Shown piece after piece: positions 17,620-25,772 of a DNA stretch of 64,000 nucleotides. Under the pieces are notes generated by a model that did no database searches, was not told the DNA's origin, and saw only the letters and a list, made by a program, of their open reading frames with translations. A program made the position numbers and the translations under genes. Position 1 is the first letter of the stretch; each line of letters begins with the position of its first letter. The stretch covers positions 2,542,001 to 2,606,000 of the forward strand of contig NZ_PEGF01000001.1 in assembly GCF_002742635.1 (NCBI RefSeq), written 5' to 3'. This stretch comes from Caulobacter sp. X. GTDB taxonomy: Bacteria > Pseudomonadota > Alphaproteobacteria > Caulobacterales > Caulobacteraceae.

Positions 17620-18618
17620 TTAATCGATCGTGATCACCACCTTGCCCATCGCCTTGCGGCTGGAGAGGTGGGCGATGGCCTCGCCGGCCCGCGCCAGGGG
17701 GAAGCGCTCGGACACGTAAGGGCGGATCTTGCCGGCGGCGTAGAGGTCCATCAGGTCCTTCAGGTTGGCCGCGTGGCCCTTCGGATCGCGCGCCACGGCC
17801 GCGCCCCAGAACACCCCGACGATGTCGCACGACTTCAGCAGGGTCAGGTTCAGCGGCACCTTGGGGATGCCCGACGGGAAGCCGATCACCAGGAAGCGCC
17901 CTTCCCAGCCCGAGGCCCGGATGGCCGCTTCGGAATAGTCGCCGCCGACCGCGTCATAGGCCACGTCCCAGCCCGCCGAGCCGCAGGCGCCCTTGAAGAG
18001 CTCGGCCAGCGCCTTCTGGCCGTCCTTGTCGAAGGGTCCCTTCGGATAGACGACGCCGCTGTCGGCGCCGTGCTTGATGGCGAGGTCGACCTTCTCCTGG
18101 CTGGAGGCGGCGGCCACGACCTTGGCCCCCATCGCCTTGGCCAGCTCCACGGCCGCCAAACCGACGCCCCCGGCCGCGCCCAGCACCAGCAGGGTCTCGC
18201 CGGCCTTCAGGTGGCCGCGATCCTTCAGGGCGTAGTACGAGGTGCCGTAGGTCAGGACGAAGGCGGCGGCCTCGTCGAACGGCATGTTGTCGGGAATGTG
18301 GGTGCAGCGGGCCTCTTCCAGGGTCAGCTTCTCGGCGTAGCCGCCCCAGCCGGTCGAGGCCAGCACCCGGTCGCCGACCTTGAAGCGGGTCACGCCCTCG
18401 CCCACGGCGGCGATCACGCCCGAGACCTCGCCGCCCGGCGCGAACGGACGCGGCGGCTTGAACTGGTACTTGTCCTCGATGATCAGCACGTCGGGATAGT
18501 TGACGCCGCAGGCCTTGACGTCGATCAGCACCTGGCCGGGGCCGGCGACGGGATCGGGCAGCTCCTCCAGCACCAAGGTCTCGGGGCCGCCGACCGACTT
18601 GCTGAGCACCGCCTTCAT
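17620..18618 (-). CDS. NADPH:quinone oxidoreductase family protein (zinc-independent MDR)
   Basis: 332 residues of a medium-chain dehydrogenase. The substrate-binding GroES-like half contains CGVNYPDVLIIEDKYQ, the place where zinc-binding cysteines/histidines are absent in quinone reductases. The nucleotide-binding motif is GAAGGVGLAAVELAKAMGA. It probably reduces quinones or enones with NADPH in the cytosol. The ATG at 18618 has GGGAGAGG just upstream. It diverges from the isoaspartyl peptidase gene, with 72 bases between the two starts. Confidence 0.9.
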   Translation of the reverse strand: MKAVLSKSVGGPETLVLEELPDPVAGPGQVLIDVKACGVNYPDVLIIEDKYQFKPPRPFAPGGEVSGVIAAVGEGVTRFKVGDRVLASTGWGGYAEKLTLEEARCTHIPDNMPFDEAAAFVLTYGTSYYALKDRGHLKAGETLLVLGAAGGVGLAAVELAKAMGAKVVAAASSQEKVDLAIKHGADSGVVYPKGPFDKDGQKALAELFKGACGSAGWDVAYDAVGGDYSEAAIRASGWEGRFLVIGFPSGIPKVPLNLTLLKSCDIVGVFWGAAVARDPKGHAANLKDLMDLYAAGKIRPYVSERFPLARAGEAIAHLSSRKAMGKVVITID

Positions 18619-18690
18619 CTCGCCTCTCCCTGCGATTGTCTTTAATCAAGGCCGGGACGCTAGCGCGGGACGCGCCGCCAAGGAAGCAGA

Positions 18691-19569
18691 ATGTCAAACA
18701 AGTGTTTTAGCCTCGCCCTGCACGGCGGCGCCGGCGCGAAACGGGGCCACGACTACGCCGGCGAGATCGCCCACATGCGCGGCCTGGTCGAGGCCGCGCG
18801 CGACCGCCTGGCCGCCGGCGCCAGCGCCCTGGACGTCGCCGTCGAGACGGTCGTCGCCCTCGAGGCCAGCGGCCTCTACATCGCGGGGAGAGGCGCCTCG
18901 CCCAACGCCGACGGCGAGTATGAGCTGGACGCCAGCCTGATGGACGGGGCCACGCGCCTGGCCGGTTCGGTCGCCGCCCTGCAAGGCTTCAAGAGCCCGA
19001 TCCTGGCCGCCCGCGCGGTGATGGAACAGACGCCCCACGTCATGCTGGCCGGCCAGGGGGCGATCGACTTCGCCCGCGACCAAAACCTCGAGCCCGTCGA
19101 GGACCCGGACACATGGTTCACCCGCGCCGGAGCATTCGAGGACAACCACCCGCCGGACACTCTGCCCACCGGCACGGTCGGCTGCGTGGTCCGCGACGCC
19201 GAGGGTCGCCTGGCCGCCGCCACCTCGACCGCCGGTGTGTTCGGCAAGCGGCCTGGCCGGGTCGGCGACTCGCCGGTGATCGGGGCGGGGACCTATGCCG
19301 ACGGCCATGCCGCCGTCTCCTGCACCGGCCAGGGCGAGTACTTCATCCGCGCCGCCGTCGCCGCCCAGATCGCCCATCGCGTCCGCTTCGGCGGCGAGGC
19401 GCTGGAGGCCGCCGCCCAGGCCGCCATCCAGGAGGTCGCCGACCTCGGCGGCCACGGCGGGCTGATCGCGGTGGACGCCTCGGGAAACATCGCCATGCCG
19501 TTCGCCTCCAGCGGCCTCAAGCGCGCCGCCCTGCTGCCGGACGGGACCATCCTCAGCGCGGCGTTCTAG
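18691..19569 (+). CDS. Isoaspartyl peptidase / L-asparaginase (Ntn-hydrolase)
   Basis: 292 residues of the plant-type asparaginase family, which cleaves isoaspartyl dipeptides and asparagine. LALHGGAGA opens the protein. The autoproteolysis site is the glycine before Thr162 in PTGTVGCVV, where Thr162 becomes the N-terminal nucleophile of the beta chain; [13 protein letters not shown] and [10 protein letters not shown] form the substrate pocket. No signal peptide, so cytosolic. It converges with the GlxA-type regulator 13 bases downstream. Confidence 0.92.
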   Translation: MSNKCFSLALHGGAGAKRGHDYAGEIAHMRGLVEAARDRLAAGASALDVAVETVVALEASGLYIAGRGASPNADGEYELDASLMDGATRLAGSVAALQGFKSPILAARAVMEQTPHVMLAGQGAIDFARDQNLEPVEDPDTWFTRAGAFEDNHPPDTLPTGTVGCVVRDAEGRLAAATSTAGVFGKRPGRVGDSPVIGAGTYADGHAAVSCTGQGEYFIRAAVAAQIAHRVRFGGEALEAAAQAAIQEVADLGGHGGLIAVDASGNIAMPFASSGLKRAALLPDGTILSAAF

Positions 19570-19581
19570 ACACGCCACGCC

Positions 19582-20574
19582 CTAGTACCCCCGCACCGCC
19601 ATCGGCGCGAAGTGGGCGCGGTATTCGGTTGGGGTCATGCCCGAGCCGCGCTTGAACAGCCGCCGGAAGAAGGCGACGTCGTCGTAGCCGACCGCCGCGC
19701 TGATCGTCTGCACCGGATCGGCGCCGCGCTCCAGCATGGCCTTGGCCGCCTCGATCCGCAGGGCCTGCAGGTAGTCGGCCGGCAGCCGTCCGGTGGCCGC
19801 CTTGAAGCGGCGGGTGAAGGTGCGCGCGCCCATCCCGGCCTGGTCGGCCAGGGTCGCGACCGAGACGTCGTGGCGGAAGTTGGCCTGCAGGAAGCTCTCG
19901 ATCGCCCGGATGCGTTCGTCGGCGTGGGCCTTGGACACCGGCAGCATGGCGTAGCCCGACTGGTGGACGCGCGGCATCGGCAGCAGCAGGGCCTTGGCCG
20001 TCTGCAGGGCCACGGCGTGGCCGCAGAACTTCTCGACCAGGTGCAGGCTGATGTCCATCGAGGCGCAGACGCCGCCGCTGCACAACACCCGGCTGTCCTC
20101 GGTGACGAACAGCTCGGGCCGCCAGCGCACCTTGGGCCAGCGCGCGGCCAGCTGGTCGGCGACCGCCCAGTGGGTGGTGGCCACCCGGCCATCCAGCAGG
20201 CCCGCCTCGGCCAGATAGGCCGCGCCCATGCAGACGCCGGCCACGTGCGCGCCCTGGGCGTGAAGGCGACGCAACCAGGGCAGGAGCGCGCTGTTCTCGA
20301 TCAGTTTCTCGTCCAGCTCCAGGCCCGAGGTCGGCACGATGACGATGTCGGTGCGCTCGACCGCGTCGATCGAGTCCTGCGGTCCCAGCATCAGGCCATA
20401 CGGACTTCTGGCCGGATCGCCGCGGGGCGAGACCACCCGCACCCGAAAGGCCGGCTCGGTCGCCTGGCCCATCAGTTCGTTCCACAGCCGGCCCGCGCAA
20501 TGGAAGATCTCCATCGGCATCACCGCCGTCGAGGCCAGGCCGTCGTCCAGCACGACCACTGTCACATCGAGCAT
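19582..20574 (-). CDS. GlxA-type transcriptional regulator (DJ-1/PfpI domain plus AraC HTH)
   Basis: 330 residues. The N-terminal two thirds is a DJ-1/PfpI-like domain with a nucleophile-elbow cysteine in GVCMGAAYLAEAG. The C-terminal ~100 residues form an AraC/XylS double helix-turn-helix, ending with the family block VGYDDVAFFRRLFKRGSGMTPTEYRAHF. Such proteins often sense amidated or nitrogenous metabolites, but the ligand here is unknown. Possible targets are the adjacent asparaginase or oxidoreductase genes, an inference from position only. Confidence 0.9.
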   Translation of the reverse strand: MLDVTVVVLDDGLASTAVMPMEIFHCAGRLWNELMGQATEPAFRVRVVSPRGDPARSPYGLMLGPQDSIDAVERTDIVIVPTSGLELDEKLIENSALLPWLRRLHAQGAHVAGVCMGAAYLAEAGLLDGRVATTHWAVADQLAARWPKVRWRPELFVTEDSRVLCSGGVCASMDISLHLVEKFCGHAVALQTAKALLLPMPRVHQSGYAMLPVSKAHADERIRAIESFLQANFRHDVSVATLADQAGMGARTFTRRFKAATGRLPADYLQALRIEAAKAMLERGADPVQTISAAVGYDDVAFFRRLFKRGSGMTPTEYRAHFAPMAVRGY

Positions 20575-20641
20575 CGCTTGGCCTCCCAGGCCTCAAGTCG
20601 GATGCGGAGCCCCGCAGGGGGTCGAGGCTCCGCCACGGACG

Positions 20642-20914
20642 TCAGCCCGCCGTCACGGGACTGATGACGCCCGCCACCTCGGTGATGCGCGTGGCCGGGA
20701 AGCCGCTCAGCGCCGCATGCTCACGGATCACCGACTCGTCCTCCGCGAGGTACACGCAGAAGGTCTTGTCCTTGGTCACGAACGACTCCACCCACTGGAC
20801 GCGAGGGGCCAGCTTGGCGAGGGCGGCGTTCGACGTCGCCGCCGCGCCCTTCAGCTGCTCGGCGTCCATCTGGTCGACGCCCGGAATCTCGCGCTCAATC
20901 ACGTACTTCTTCAT
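20642..20914 (-). CDS. DUF4242 small protein
   Basis: 90 residues matching the DUF4242 pattern: KKYVIEREIPG at the start, WVESFVTKDKTFCVYLAEDE in the middle and IREHAALSGFPA near the end. The fold is ferredoxin-like, and a Streptomyces member binds nickel; a function here is not known. The ATG at 20914 is chosen because GGAG lies 6 bases upstream; an ATG four codons earlier overlaps that site. It lies 67 bases upstream of the GlxA-type regulator gene on the same strand. Confidence 0.85.
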   Translation of the reverse strand: MKKYVIEREIPGVDQMDAEQLKGAAATSNAALAKLAPRVQWVESFVTKDKTFCVYLAEDESVIREHAALSGFPATRITEVAGVISPVTAG

Positions 20915-21732
20915 AAGGTTCTCCATCTTGGGTTGGGGGCGGGAACCTGCCGAACGTCGTTCTTTGACGTAAGGGGACGATCCGGACAATAAGCGGGGGT
21001 GATCGGGTCCGGCGGAGACGCGAGGGCGCCGCTTCACGCGGCTGGCCGCTGAAGGGATGGAAAGGGACGCGGAGCGCCGGACGACGTCCGGTGAACTTTG
21101 ATAAATACCGTTTCGACGAAGCCCGACGCTCCGCGCGACCGTTTTCCACCAGCGTCCCGTCGGGTGGCCCTGTTCAGGCCTTACCGGGACCTGGGCGCTT
21201 CCGTTTCCAGAAGACCCAGCGGTCGAAGAGGACGGGCTTCCAGCCAGACACGCCCTTTTGCCTTCAACCACGCCGACGGCGGGCGGGTGAGCCCAGCAAG
21301 CTCAGCCCCGGACCGTCCGAGTATCCCCCTCGAACCTGTCCCCGCTCGATCGCCCCCCGCCGCCACGATGGTCGCTGGCCATGCGCCCTTTCCCCGCGAC
21401 GAGGTGGGTAAAGGATAAGGGCGGTTTCTACGCGGATGATGGAGCGGGGTGTAAAAGTGGGAAGTGGTTGAAATCGCTCACTTCGAGTCCGGATACGCGG
21501 ATCACAGAGCGCCGCGAACGCTCGTGAAGATCCTCCCCCGTGACACGGGGGAGGTGTCGGCGGAGCCGACGGAGGGGGCGAACTGGAAATCGGCCGAGCT
21601 AGCCCCCTCCGGCCCTCTGGGCCACCTCCCCCGCATCGCGGTGGAGGATCTTGGCGCCCGCCCGACCCCGCCTTTGCGACTCAAGCGAACGTCGTTACCC
21701 TAACGTCAGAGTAGCCCCACGCGGTGTTCGCC
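20915..21732. other. Long gene-free region
   Basis: About 820 bases between the leftward DUF4242 gene and a rightward small membrane protein gene. It contains a CCGGA-CGACG-TCCGG inverted repeat (21077-21091), a somewhat AT-richer patch at 21095-21115, and the composite repeat at 21529-21650. Two overlapping ~106-codon open frames at 21091-21418 have the arginine/proline/serine-rich composition of GC-driven shadow frames and I reject them. Confidence 0.5.
21529..21650. repeat. Composite GC-rich palindromic repeat, copy 1
   Basis: About 122 bases bounded by GATCCTCC...GGAGGATC. Inside are a CCCCCGTG-aca-CGGGGG hairpin, a GTCGGCGGAGCCGAC hairpin, and the GGCCCTCTGGGCC and CCCCCGCATCGCGG modules shared with the copies at 30361, 33265 and 48534. 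This copy is the most diverged and, unlike the others, is not between converging genes. Confidence 0.8.
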
Positions 21733-22032
21733 ATGACCGTTCACGCCGTTTCCCGGATGCGCCGAGCCCTGGTCGTGCTGTACGCGGCCGGCATGGGCGC
21801 GATCCTGGTGGTGGCGGTGCTGCTGTATCGCGAGGGGCAGTGGAAGCTGCTGGCGCCGGTCGGCGCGGCCTTCGGCGCCGCCTCGGCGGGTTTCGTGGCG
21901 CTGATGCGGCTGGCCGATCGCCACGCCACCCTGGGCCTGACCCCCGGCCGCCGCCGCCTGCTGCTGGCCTTCCTGACGCTCAGCCTGGCCGTCATGGCCT
22001 TCGCCCTGGCGACGGCCCTGCGGCTGCTGTAG
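21733..22032 (+). CDS. Small membrane protein, paralogue of the next gene
   Basis: 99 residues, not recognised as a named family. There are three hydrophobic segments: RALVVLYAAGMGAILVVAVL, LLAPVGAAFGAASAGFVALM, and LLLAFLTLSLAVMAFALATA. A positively charged loop (LTPGRRR) precedes the last helix. The following gene encodes a protein with the same layout and matching motifs, so this is a tandem duplication. The start is uncertain: ATG 21733 or GTG 21724, neither with a strong ribosome binding site. Confidence 0.55.
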   Translation: MTVHAVSRMRRALVVLYAAGMGAILVVAVLLYREGQWKLLAPVGAAFGAASAGFVALMRLADRHATLGLTPGRRRLLLAFLTLSLAVMAFALATALRLL

Positions 22033-22113
22033 CGGCGGGAACGTCGCGGCTATGCAACTCTGAGTCTTTTGATTACGGTCAAGCTTGCTCCAAGCCCAGT
22101 CGGGACGATCCTG

Positions 22114-22419
22114 ATGAAGACGAGCTCGCCGCCTCGCGGCCGCCGCGCCCTGTCGGCCATGCTGATCCTGTGCCTGGCCTATGGCGTGGCGATGGTCGTC
22201 ATGGCCAGCCTGCTGTCCAGCCAGCACGAGGGCCCCCGCTTCATCGTCGGCGCCGCCGCCATTGCGCCCCTGACCGCCGTCGCCATCCTCTACGCCACCC
22301 TCCGAGACCACCACGGCCTGGTCCTGGCGCCGCGCCACAAGCGCCTGCTGCTTCTGGCGCTGGCGGGCGGGGTGGTGCTGGGCGTAGGCCTGGCGGGGGT
22401 CGTGCTGGCGATGGGGTAG
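22114..22419 (+). CDS. Small membrane protein, tandem paralogue
   Basis: 101 residues with three hydrophobic segments and the loop LVLAPRHKRLLL, matching LGLTPGRRRLLL of the preceding protein at the same position. It begins with a basic GRRAL segment, as does its neighbour (MRRAL). The function is unknown; it should sit in the inner membrane. The start is set at ATG 22114 with GGGA about 8 bases upstream; a TTG 15 codons earlier is possible. The gene is followed by a CCTCCCC/GGGGAGG hairpin at about 22431. Confidence 0.6.
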   Translation: MKTSSPPRGRRALSAMLILCLAYGVAMVVMASLLSSQHEGPRFIVGAAAIAPLTAVAILYATLRDHHGLVLAPRHKRLLLLALAGGVVLGVGLAGVVLAMG

Positions 22420-22479
22420 GGGCCCTCTCTCCTCCCCGATCGGGGGAGGGGGACCGCCGAGACCTTCACTCAAAAGCGC

Positions 22480-22512
22480 CCGTCATTCCCGCCACAAGGG
22501 CGGGAATGACGG
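22480..22512. repeat. 14-bp perfect hairpin (GTCATTCCCGC type)
   Basis: Arms 22480-22493 and 22499-22512 (CCGTCATTCCCGCC and its exact complement) around a 5-base loop. The GTCATTCCCGC module is typical of REP-like extragenic elements. It lies downstream of the small membrane gene. Confidence 0.75.
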
Positions 22513-22580
22513 AGGGTGTTGGTTCTTTATGGGAAGCGCCCAGGGCGGGAGCCATCCTTACATCTCACGGCGAGACGATC

Positions 22581-22673
22581 GCTGGACTGACCGGGTTGCT
22601 CAAGGACGGCGCGCAGCGCCGCCGCGCGGCGGCCGCCCGGAGGGCGGTCCTTGACCAACCCGGTCAGTCCAGC
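22581..22673. repeat. Long inverted repeat, 27-bp arms with 26 matches
   Basis: Arms 22581-22607 and 22647-22673 are complementary at 26 of 27 positions. The 39-base centre contains its own 16-bp perfect palindrome (GCCGCCGCGCGGCGGC, 22618-22633). There is no coding content and no T-run. It would fold into a cruciform or a very stable RNA hairpin. No second copy was noticed in the window. Confidence 0.85.
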
Positions 22674-22768
22674 ACGCTCCAGCCTTCGAGAGGTGTGAGG
22701 GTGGCCGCGCCAAAAGTGACGCTAGCTAAGAGGCCGGGGTCGCGAAGGCAGTGCTATTTTCAAAAAAA

Positions 22769-22868
22769 TGGCGGGCATGCTAGAAGCACACCCGCCAGTT
22801 GGATCTCTCTAATTTGGCTCACCTAAGGCCGCCGGTCCCCGCGAAGGACTTGGCGGTCTTTCTCGTTT
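22769..22868 (+). ncRNA. Candidate free-standing small RNA
   Basis: About 100 bases with two hairpins and no gene. The first has 7-bp arms TGGCGGG (22769-22775) and CCCGCCA (22791-22797). A single-stranded pyrimidine-rich stretch (GGATCTCTCTAATTTGG) follows, then a rho-independent terminator at 22825-22868. A gene-free transcript ending in its own terminator, with no rightward gene ending nearby, suggests a small RNA. The 5' end is a guess; a GCTA-type -10 may overlap 22756 or 22779. It does not match an RNA family I recognise. Confidence 0.4.
22825..22868 (+). terminator. Rho-independent terminator of the candidate RNA
   Basis: The stem AAGGCCGCCGGTCC (22825-22838) pairs with GGACTTGGCGGTCTT (22846-22860), using G-U pairs and one bulge, and is followed by TCTCGTTT. 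On the opposite strand there is no T-run, so it works for rightward transcription. Confidence 0.6.
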
Positions 22869-22981
22869 GCCCCTACCGCGTTCGTGAGCGTAACGCGGCG
22901 AGAGCGACCCTCCTAAGAATCATCTGCGCCTCCGAACTTGTTGGAGCTTTGTCGCATCCCCGCGCGCCGTCGTCAACTTCT

Positions 22982-23021
22982 ATTGCTTCAATTGCTTGCG
23001 GTGCCTCCGCTCCAATTGCTT
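22982..23021 (+). promoter_or_regulatory. Three ATTGCTT direct repeats upstream of the islet gene
   Basis: ATTGCTT occurs at 22982-22988, 22991-22997 and 23015-23021, the last two as CAATTGCTT. They lie 55-95 bases before the start of the next gene in the promoter region, so they may be an operator or iteron-like binding site. Confidence 0.35.
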
Positions 23022-23075
23022 ATCGTGACTGCTTGTGATAGCTCAGGCGCAAAGCTTCCTGTTGGGAATCAGAAA

Positions 23076-24002
23076 ATGGCACGCGCTCAGAGCCCAGGTT
23101 ATCCGAACGCCTCTCTTCCGAAGGCCATCCAAAGCATCCGCCAAATTTTTGACGCTGATCGGCGTAACCCAATTGATCGAGAGGTTGCGGCGAAGCATAT
23201 TGGCTACAGTGGCTCGAGCGGTGCAGCTGATAAGGCTATTGCAACGCTCGCACACTTTGGACTTACAGAGAAAGTTGGTAAGGGGGAAGTCCGAGTTAGT
23301 CAGCTTGCAGTCGATATTATTCATCCAGACAAGCCAGAAGATCGAAAGAAATCATTGTTTCAGGCGGCGTTTAGTCCGCAAATATTCAAAGATATCTATG
23401 ATCGTTTTGGGGCTCATGTCTCCGAGGGTGCCTTAGAGTCCTATCTTAAGCGCGAGAATTTTCTCGATCGCGCAATTGGGCCGGTTACGAAGGCCTACCT
23501 GGAAACTTGTCGCTTTCTGGAGCAGGAAAAGGCGTTCGAAGGCGGTGACGGCGCGGCCTCAAAAGCTGAGGATTTGGCGCAGGTAAAAGGTAGCGAGGCA
23601 CAAAATATCACCTTCGGCGGCGCTCGCCTCGGGGATCTGGTTCAATGGGAGTCGCAAGGCGTCCTTCAATTCGATAAGCCGGCACGAGTTCGTTTTATTT
23701 CTGACGATGGCCTATGGGTCGGCGTCGAAGGCAGTGATACCGGCGTTCCTATGAGTGAAGTGATTGTTGAAGAGCGAGCCGCTGCCGCGGCGCCCCGGTT
23801 CGTAATACCAGACGAAAAGCCTCGTGAAGTGCCAGCCGAACCTGGTGAAGTCGAGTGGATGCGCAACCGGCTTGGAGGAGAAACTAAAGTTCGTCTGATG
23901 GTTAGCGGCGAGATGGGGCCGAAACAGATTGGCAAGCTGATCAAGCTGCTAAAAGCTCAGCAGGCCGTTCTCGCCGATGACGATGAGGATGACGACGACT
24001 AG
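23076..24002 (+). CDS. Protein of unknown function on a lower-GC islet
   Basis: 308 residues, not assigned to a family. The N-terminal ~90 residues (PKAIQSIRQIFDADRRNPIDR, then AAKHIGYSGSSGAADKAIATL) look like a winged-helix DNA-binding domain. A helical region follows, then a beta-rich segment (GDLVQWESQGVLQF...RVRFISDDGLWVGVEG), a conserved-looking TKVRLMVSGEMGPKQIGKLIKLL, and an acidic tail DDDEDDDD. Codons such as ATT, GCT and CAA are much commoner than in neighbouring genes, pointing to horizontal acquisition. The ATG at 23076 has GGGA 8 bases upstream. Three direct repeats and a candidate RNA lie upstream. Confidence 0.75.
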   Translation: MARAQSPGYPNASLPKAIQSIRQIFDADRRNPIDREVAAKHIGYSGSSGAADKAIATLAHFGLTEKVGKGEVRVSQLAVDIIHPDKPEDRKKSLFQAAFSPQIFKDIYDRFGAHVSEGALESYLKRENFLDRAIGPVTKAYLETCRFLEQEKAFEGGDGAASKAEDLAQVKGSEAQNITFGGARLGDLVQWESQGVLQFDKPARVRFISDDGLWVGVEGSDTGVPMSEVIVEERAAAAAPRFVIPDEKPREVPAEPGEVEWMRNRLGGETKVRLMVSGEMGPKQIGKLIKLLKAQQAVLADDDEDDDD

Positions 24003-24028
24003 GCTGTTGCCTATAGCGGCCCACGCCC

Positions 24029-25768
24029 CTACCCCTCCGCCCGCGTCAGCTTCCACCTGATCTTCGCCCCCACCTCCGGGCGGACCTGGCTCTTGAGCAC
24101 CACCTGGCCGGCCTTCCTCGCCAGGCCGTGGTCGAAGTGCGCCGACGGCGCGATCTCGACATCGACCGCGTCGTTCCTCAGCCACCAGCCGATATTGTTC
24201 GGCCCCCGGATCAGCACGCTCTTGCCATCGCGGGCGATCGAGGCGCGGGCCTCGGGGTGCAGGTGGAAGCGCACGGCGAAGGGCAGGTAGCGGCGCGGGC
24301 CGGACGCGGCGCCCAGGTCCTGGGCGGTTAGCGGCGTCAGGCTGTCCTCGCCGCGCAGCTCGTCGGCGACGGCGTCGAGGAACAGGCGGCGGGTGTGGGT
24401 CAGGCCGACATGGCGCCAGCCGTCGTGGACGATGTCCAGCCACACCCCGCCGACGTCGTCGTGGCGCTCGGCCGAGACCTGGGTGGCGCCGTCGACCAGC
24501 CAGGGGCCGAGCGCGCGGGCGCGGAAGCCCGACAGCGGCCGGCCGGCCGAGCCGTCGCCGACCGAGACGGTCGAGGCGGCGTCGGACAGGCGGAAGGCGT
24601 GGGCGCCGGCGGCCTCGGGGCTCCAGCCGCAGCTGGTGATCAGCCGGTCCTTGGCGCACAGGATCTCGATGGCGGCCGGCTGGGCGCAGGCGGCGATCGA
24701 CAGGAACCCGGCGGCGGGCGGACCGCAGTCGGCGATCAGTTCGAGCGAGCCGCCGACCATCTTCTGGTAGCCGCTGTGCGGAGCGCTCATCAGCGGGCGC
24801 GGGCCGCTGTCGTCATGAGCCAGGGCCGCGGCGATGCGCGTGGGCCCCACCGTCTCGCCGCCGTGGAAGGCCGCCAGGTGGCCATCGCCCAGGGTGAAGA
24901 AGCGCGCAGCGGTCGACAGGCGGTCGATGGCGCGGGCGGCGGCCTCGGGCGTCGGCTTGCCGCGCTGGCGCAGGGCGTCGTCCAGGGTCAGGAGGTCGAA
25001 CAAAAGCTCGACCCCGGCCTCGGGCGAGCGGGTGGCGTGGCCGCCGTCGGGCAGGACGATGCGGTCGATGTGGCGGGCGAGAGCCTTCAGGCCCTTGTCG
25101 ATCAGCACGTCGCCCGGCTTGCCGGCCAGGACGCAGCCGGCGATCGTCGCGGCGACGGCGCGCTCCAGGGCGCGGGCGGGGATCTTGGTGATCTCGGCCA
25201 GATGGCGGGCCTGGCGGGCGAGGTCCCGGCGCAGGTCGGCGGCCTCGGCGTCGCTGGCCTCGGCGGCCAGGGGGCGGGCGGCGCAGGCCAGGTGGAAGAC
25301 CCGCCGCTCCAGGCACTCGGGGCCCCAGGAGAAGGCGTTCCACTTGCCGAACACCCGTCGCCAGTCGTCGAGCAGGCGAAGCGCCCGACGCGCGCCGTCG
25401 GGGCCGGCCGAAACGAGGTCGGGCAGCCAGTCGAAGCGGTGCAGGCTGACGGCGAAGCGGCGCGTGGGGCTGGCGGTGTTGAACGGGTCGCCCGCCTCGC
25501 CGATGCGCAGAGAGCCGCCGTCCAGCGCCAGGGTCCCGGCCAGGACGCGGCGGCCGGCGCCGGCGTTGGTCGGCCGCGGATCGCGCGGATGGGCGGCCAG
25601 GGCCTCGACCTTGCGGCCAGAGAGGATCAGGCGGTGCGGGCCGCAGCCATACCACTCGCGCTCGACGTGGGTGGAGAGCTCGGCCTTCAGGGCTCGCCAA
25701 AAGACCCGGGCCCGCTTCCTGGCGGGAGGACGATAGCCGTTGGCGGAACGCTTGACGGCTGGGGCCAA
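24029..25768 (-). CDS. Heparinase II/III family protein
   Basis: 579 residues with an N-terminal alpha-barrel-like region (FDWLPDLVSAG, then FGKWNAFSWGPECLERR) and a C-terminal beta-sandwich carrying the heparinase II/III-like core (SAPHSGYQKMVGGSLELIADCG, GLTHTRRLFLD, PFAVRFHLHPEA). No signal peptide is seen, unlike secreted lyases. Cytosolic homologues in alphaproteobacteria are conserved beside rsmB and rpe or purH but have no proven substrate. It is predicted to start at a TTG four bases after the rpe stop, so it is probably coupled to rpe. Confidence 0.85.
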   Translation of the reverse strand: MAPAVKRSANGYRPPARKRARVFWRALKAELSTHVEREWYGCGPHRLILSGRKVEALAAHPRDPRPTNAGAGRRVLAGTLALDGGSLRIGEAGDPFNTASPTRRFAVSLHRFDWLPDLVSAGPDGARRALRLLDDWRRVFGKWNAFSWGPECLERRVFHLACAARPLAAEASDAEAADLRRDLARQARHLAEITKIPARALERAVAATIAGCVLAGKPGDVLIDKGLKALARHIDRIVLPDGGHATRSPEAGVELLFDLLTLDDALRQRGKPTPEAAARAIDRLSTAARFFTLGDGHLAAFHGGETVGPTRIAAALAHDDSGPRPLMSAPHSGYQKMVGGSLELIADCGPPAAGFLSIAACAQPAAIEILCAKDRLITSCGWSPEAAGAHAFRLSDAASTVSVGDGSAGRPLSGFRARALGPWLVDGATQVSAERHDDVGGVWLDIVHDGWRHVGLTHTRRLFLDAVADELRGEDSLTPLTAQDLGAASGPRRYLPFAVRFHLHPEARASIARDGKSVLIRGPNNIGWWLRNDAVDVEIAPSAHFDHGLARKAGQVVLKSQVRPEVGAKIRWKLTRAEG

Positions 25769-25772
25769 GGGG

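Noticed and set aside
17596..17623. TTAACCA/TGGTTAA inverted repeat as a CtrA-type TTAA-N7-TTAA site
   Set aside because: The spacing between the TTAA halves is far longer than 7 bases and it overlaps a stop codon, so a weak terminator is the simpler reading.
21091..21418. Two overlapping ~106-codon frames in the long gap
   Set aside because: Arg/Pro/Ser-rich composition in both frames and no motif or ribosome binding site.
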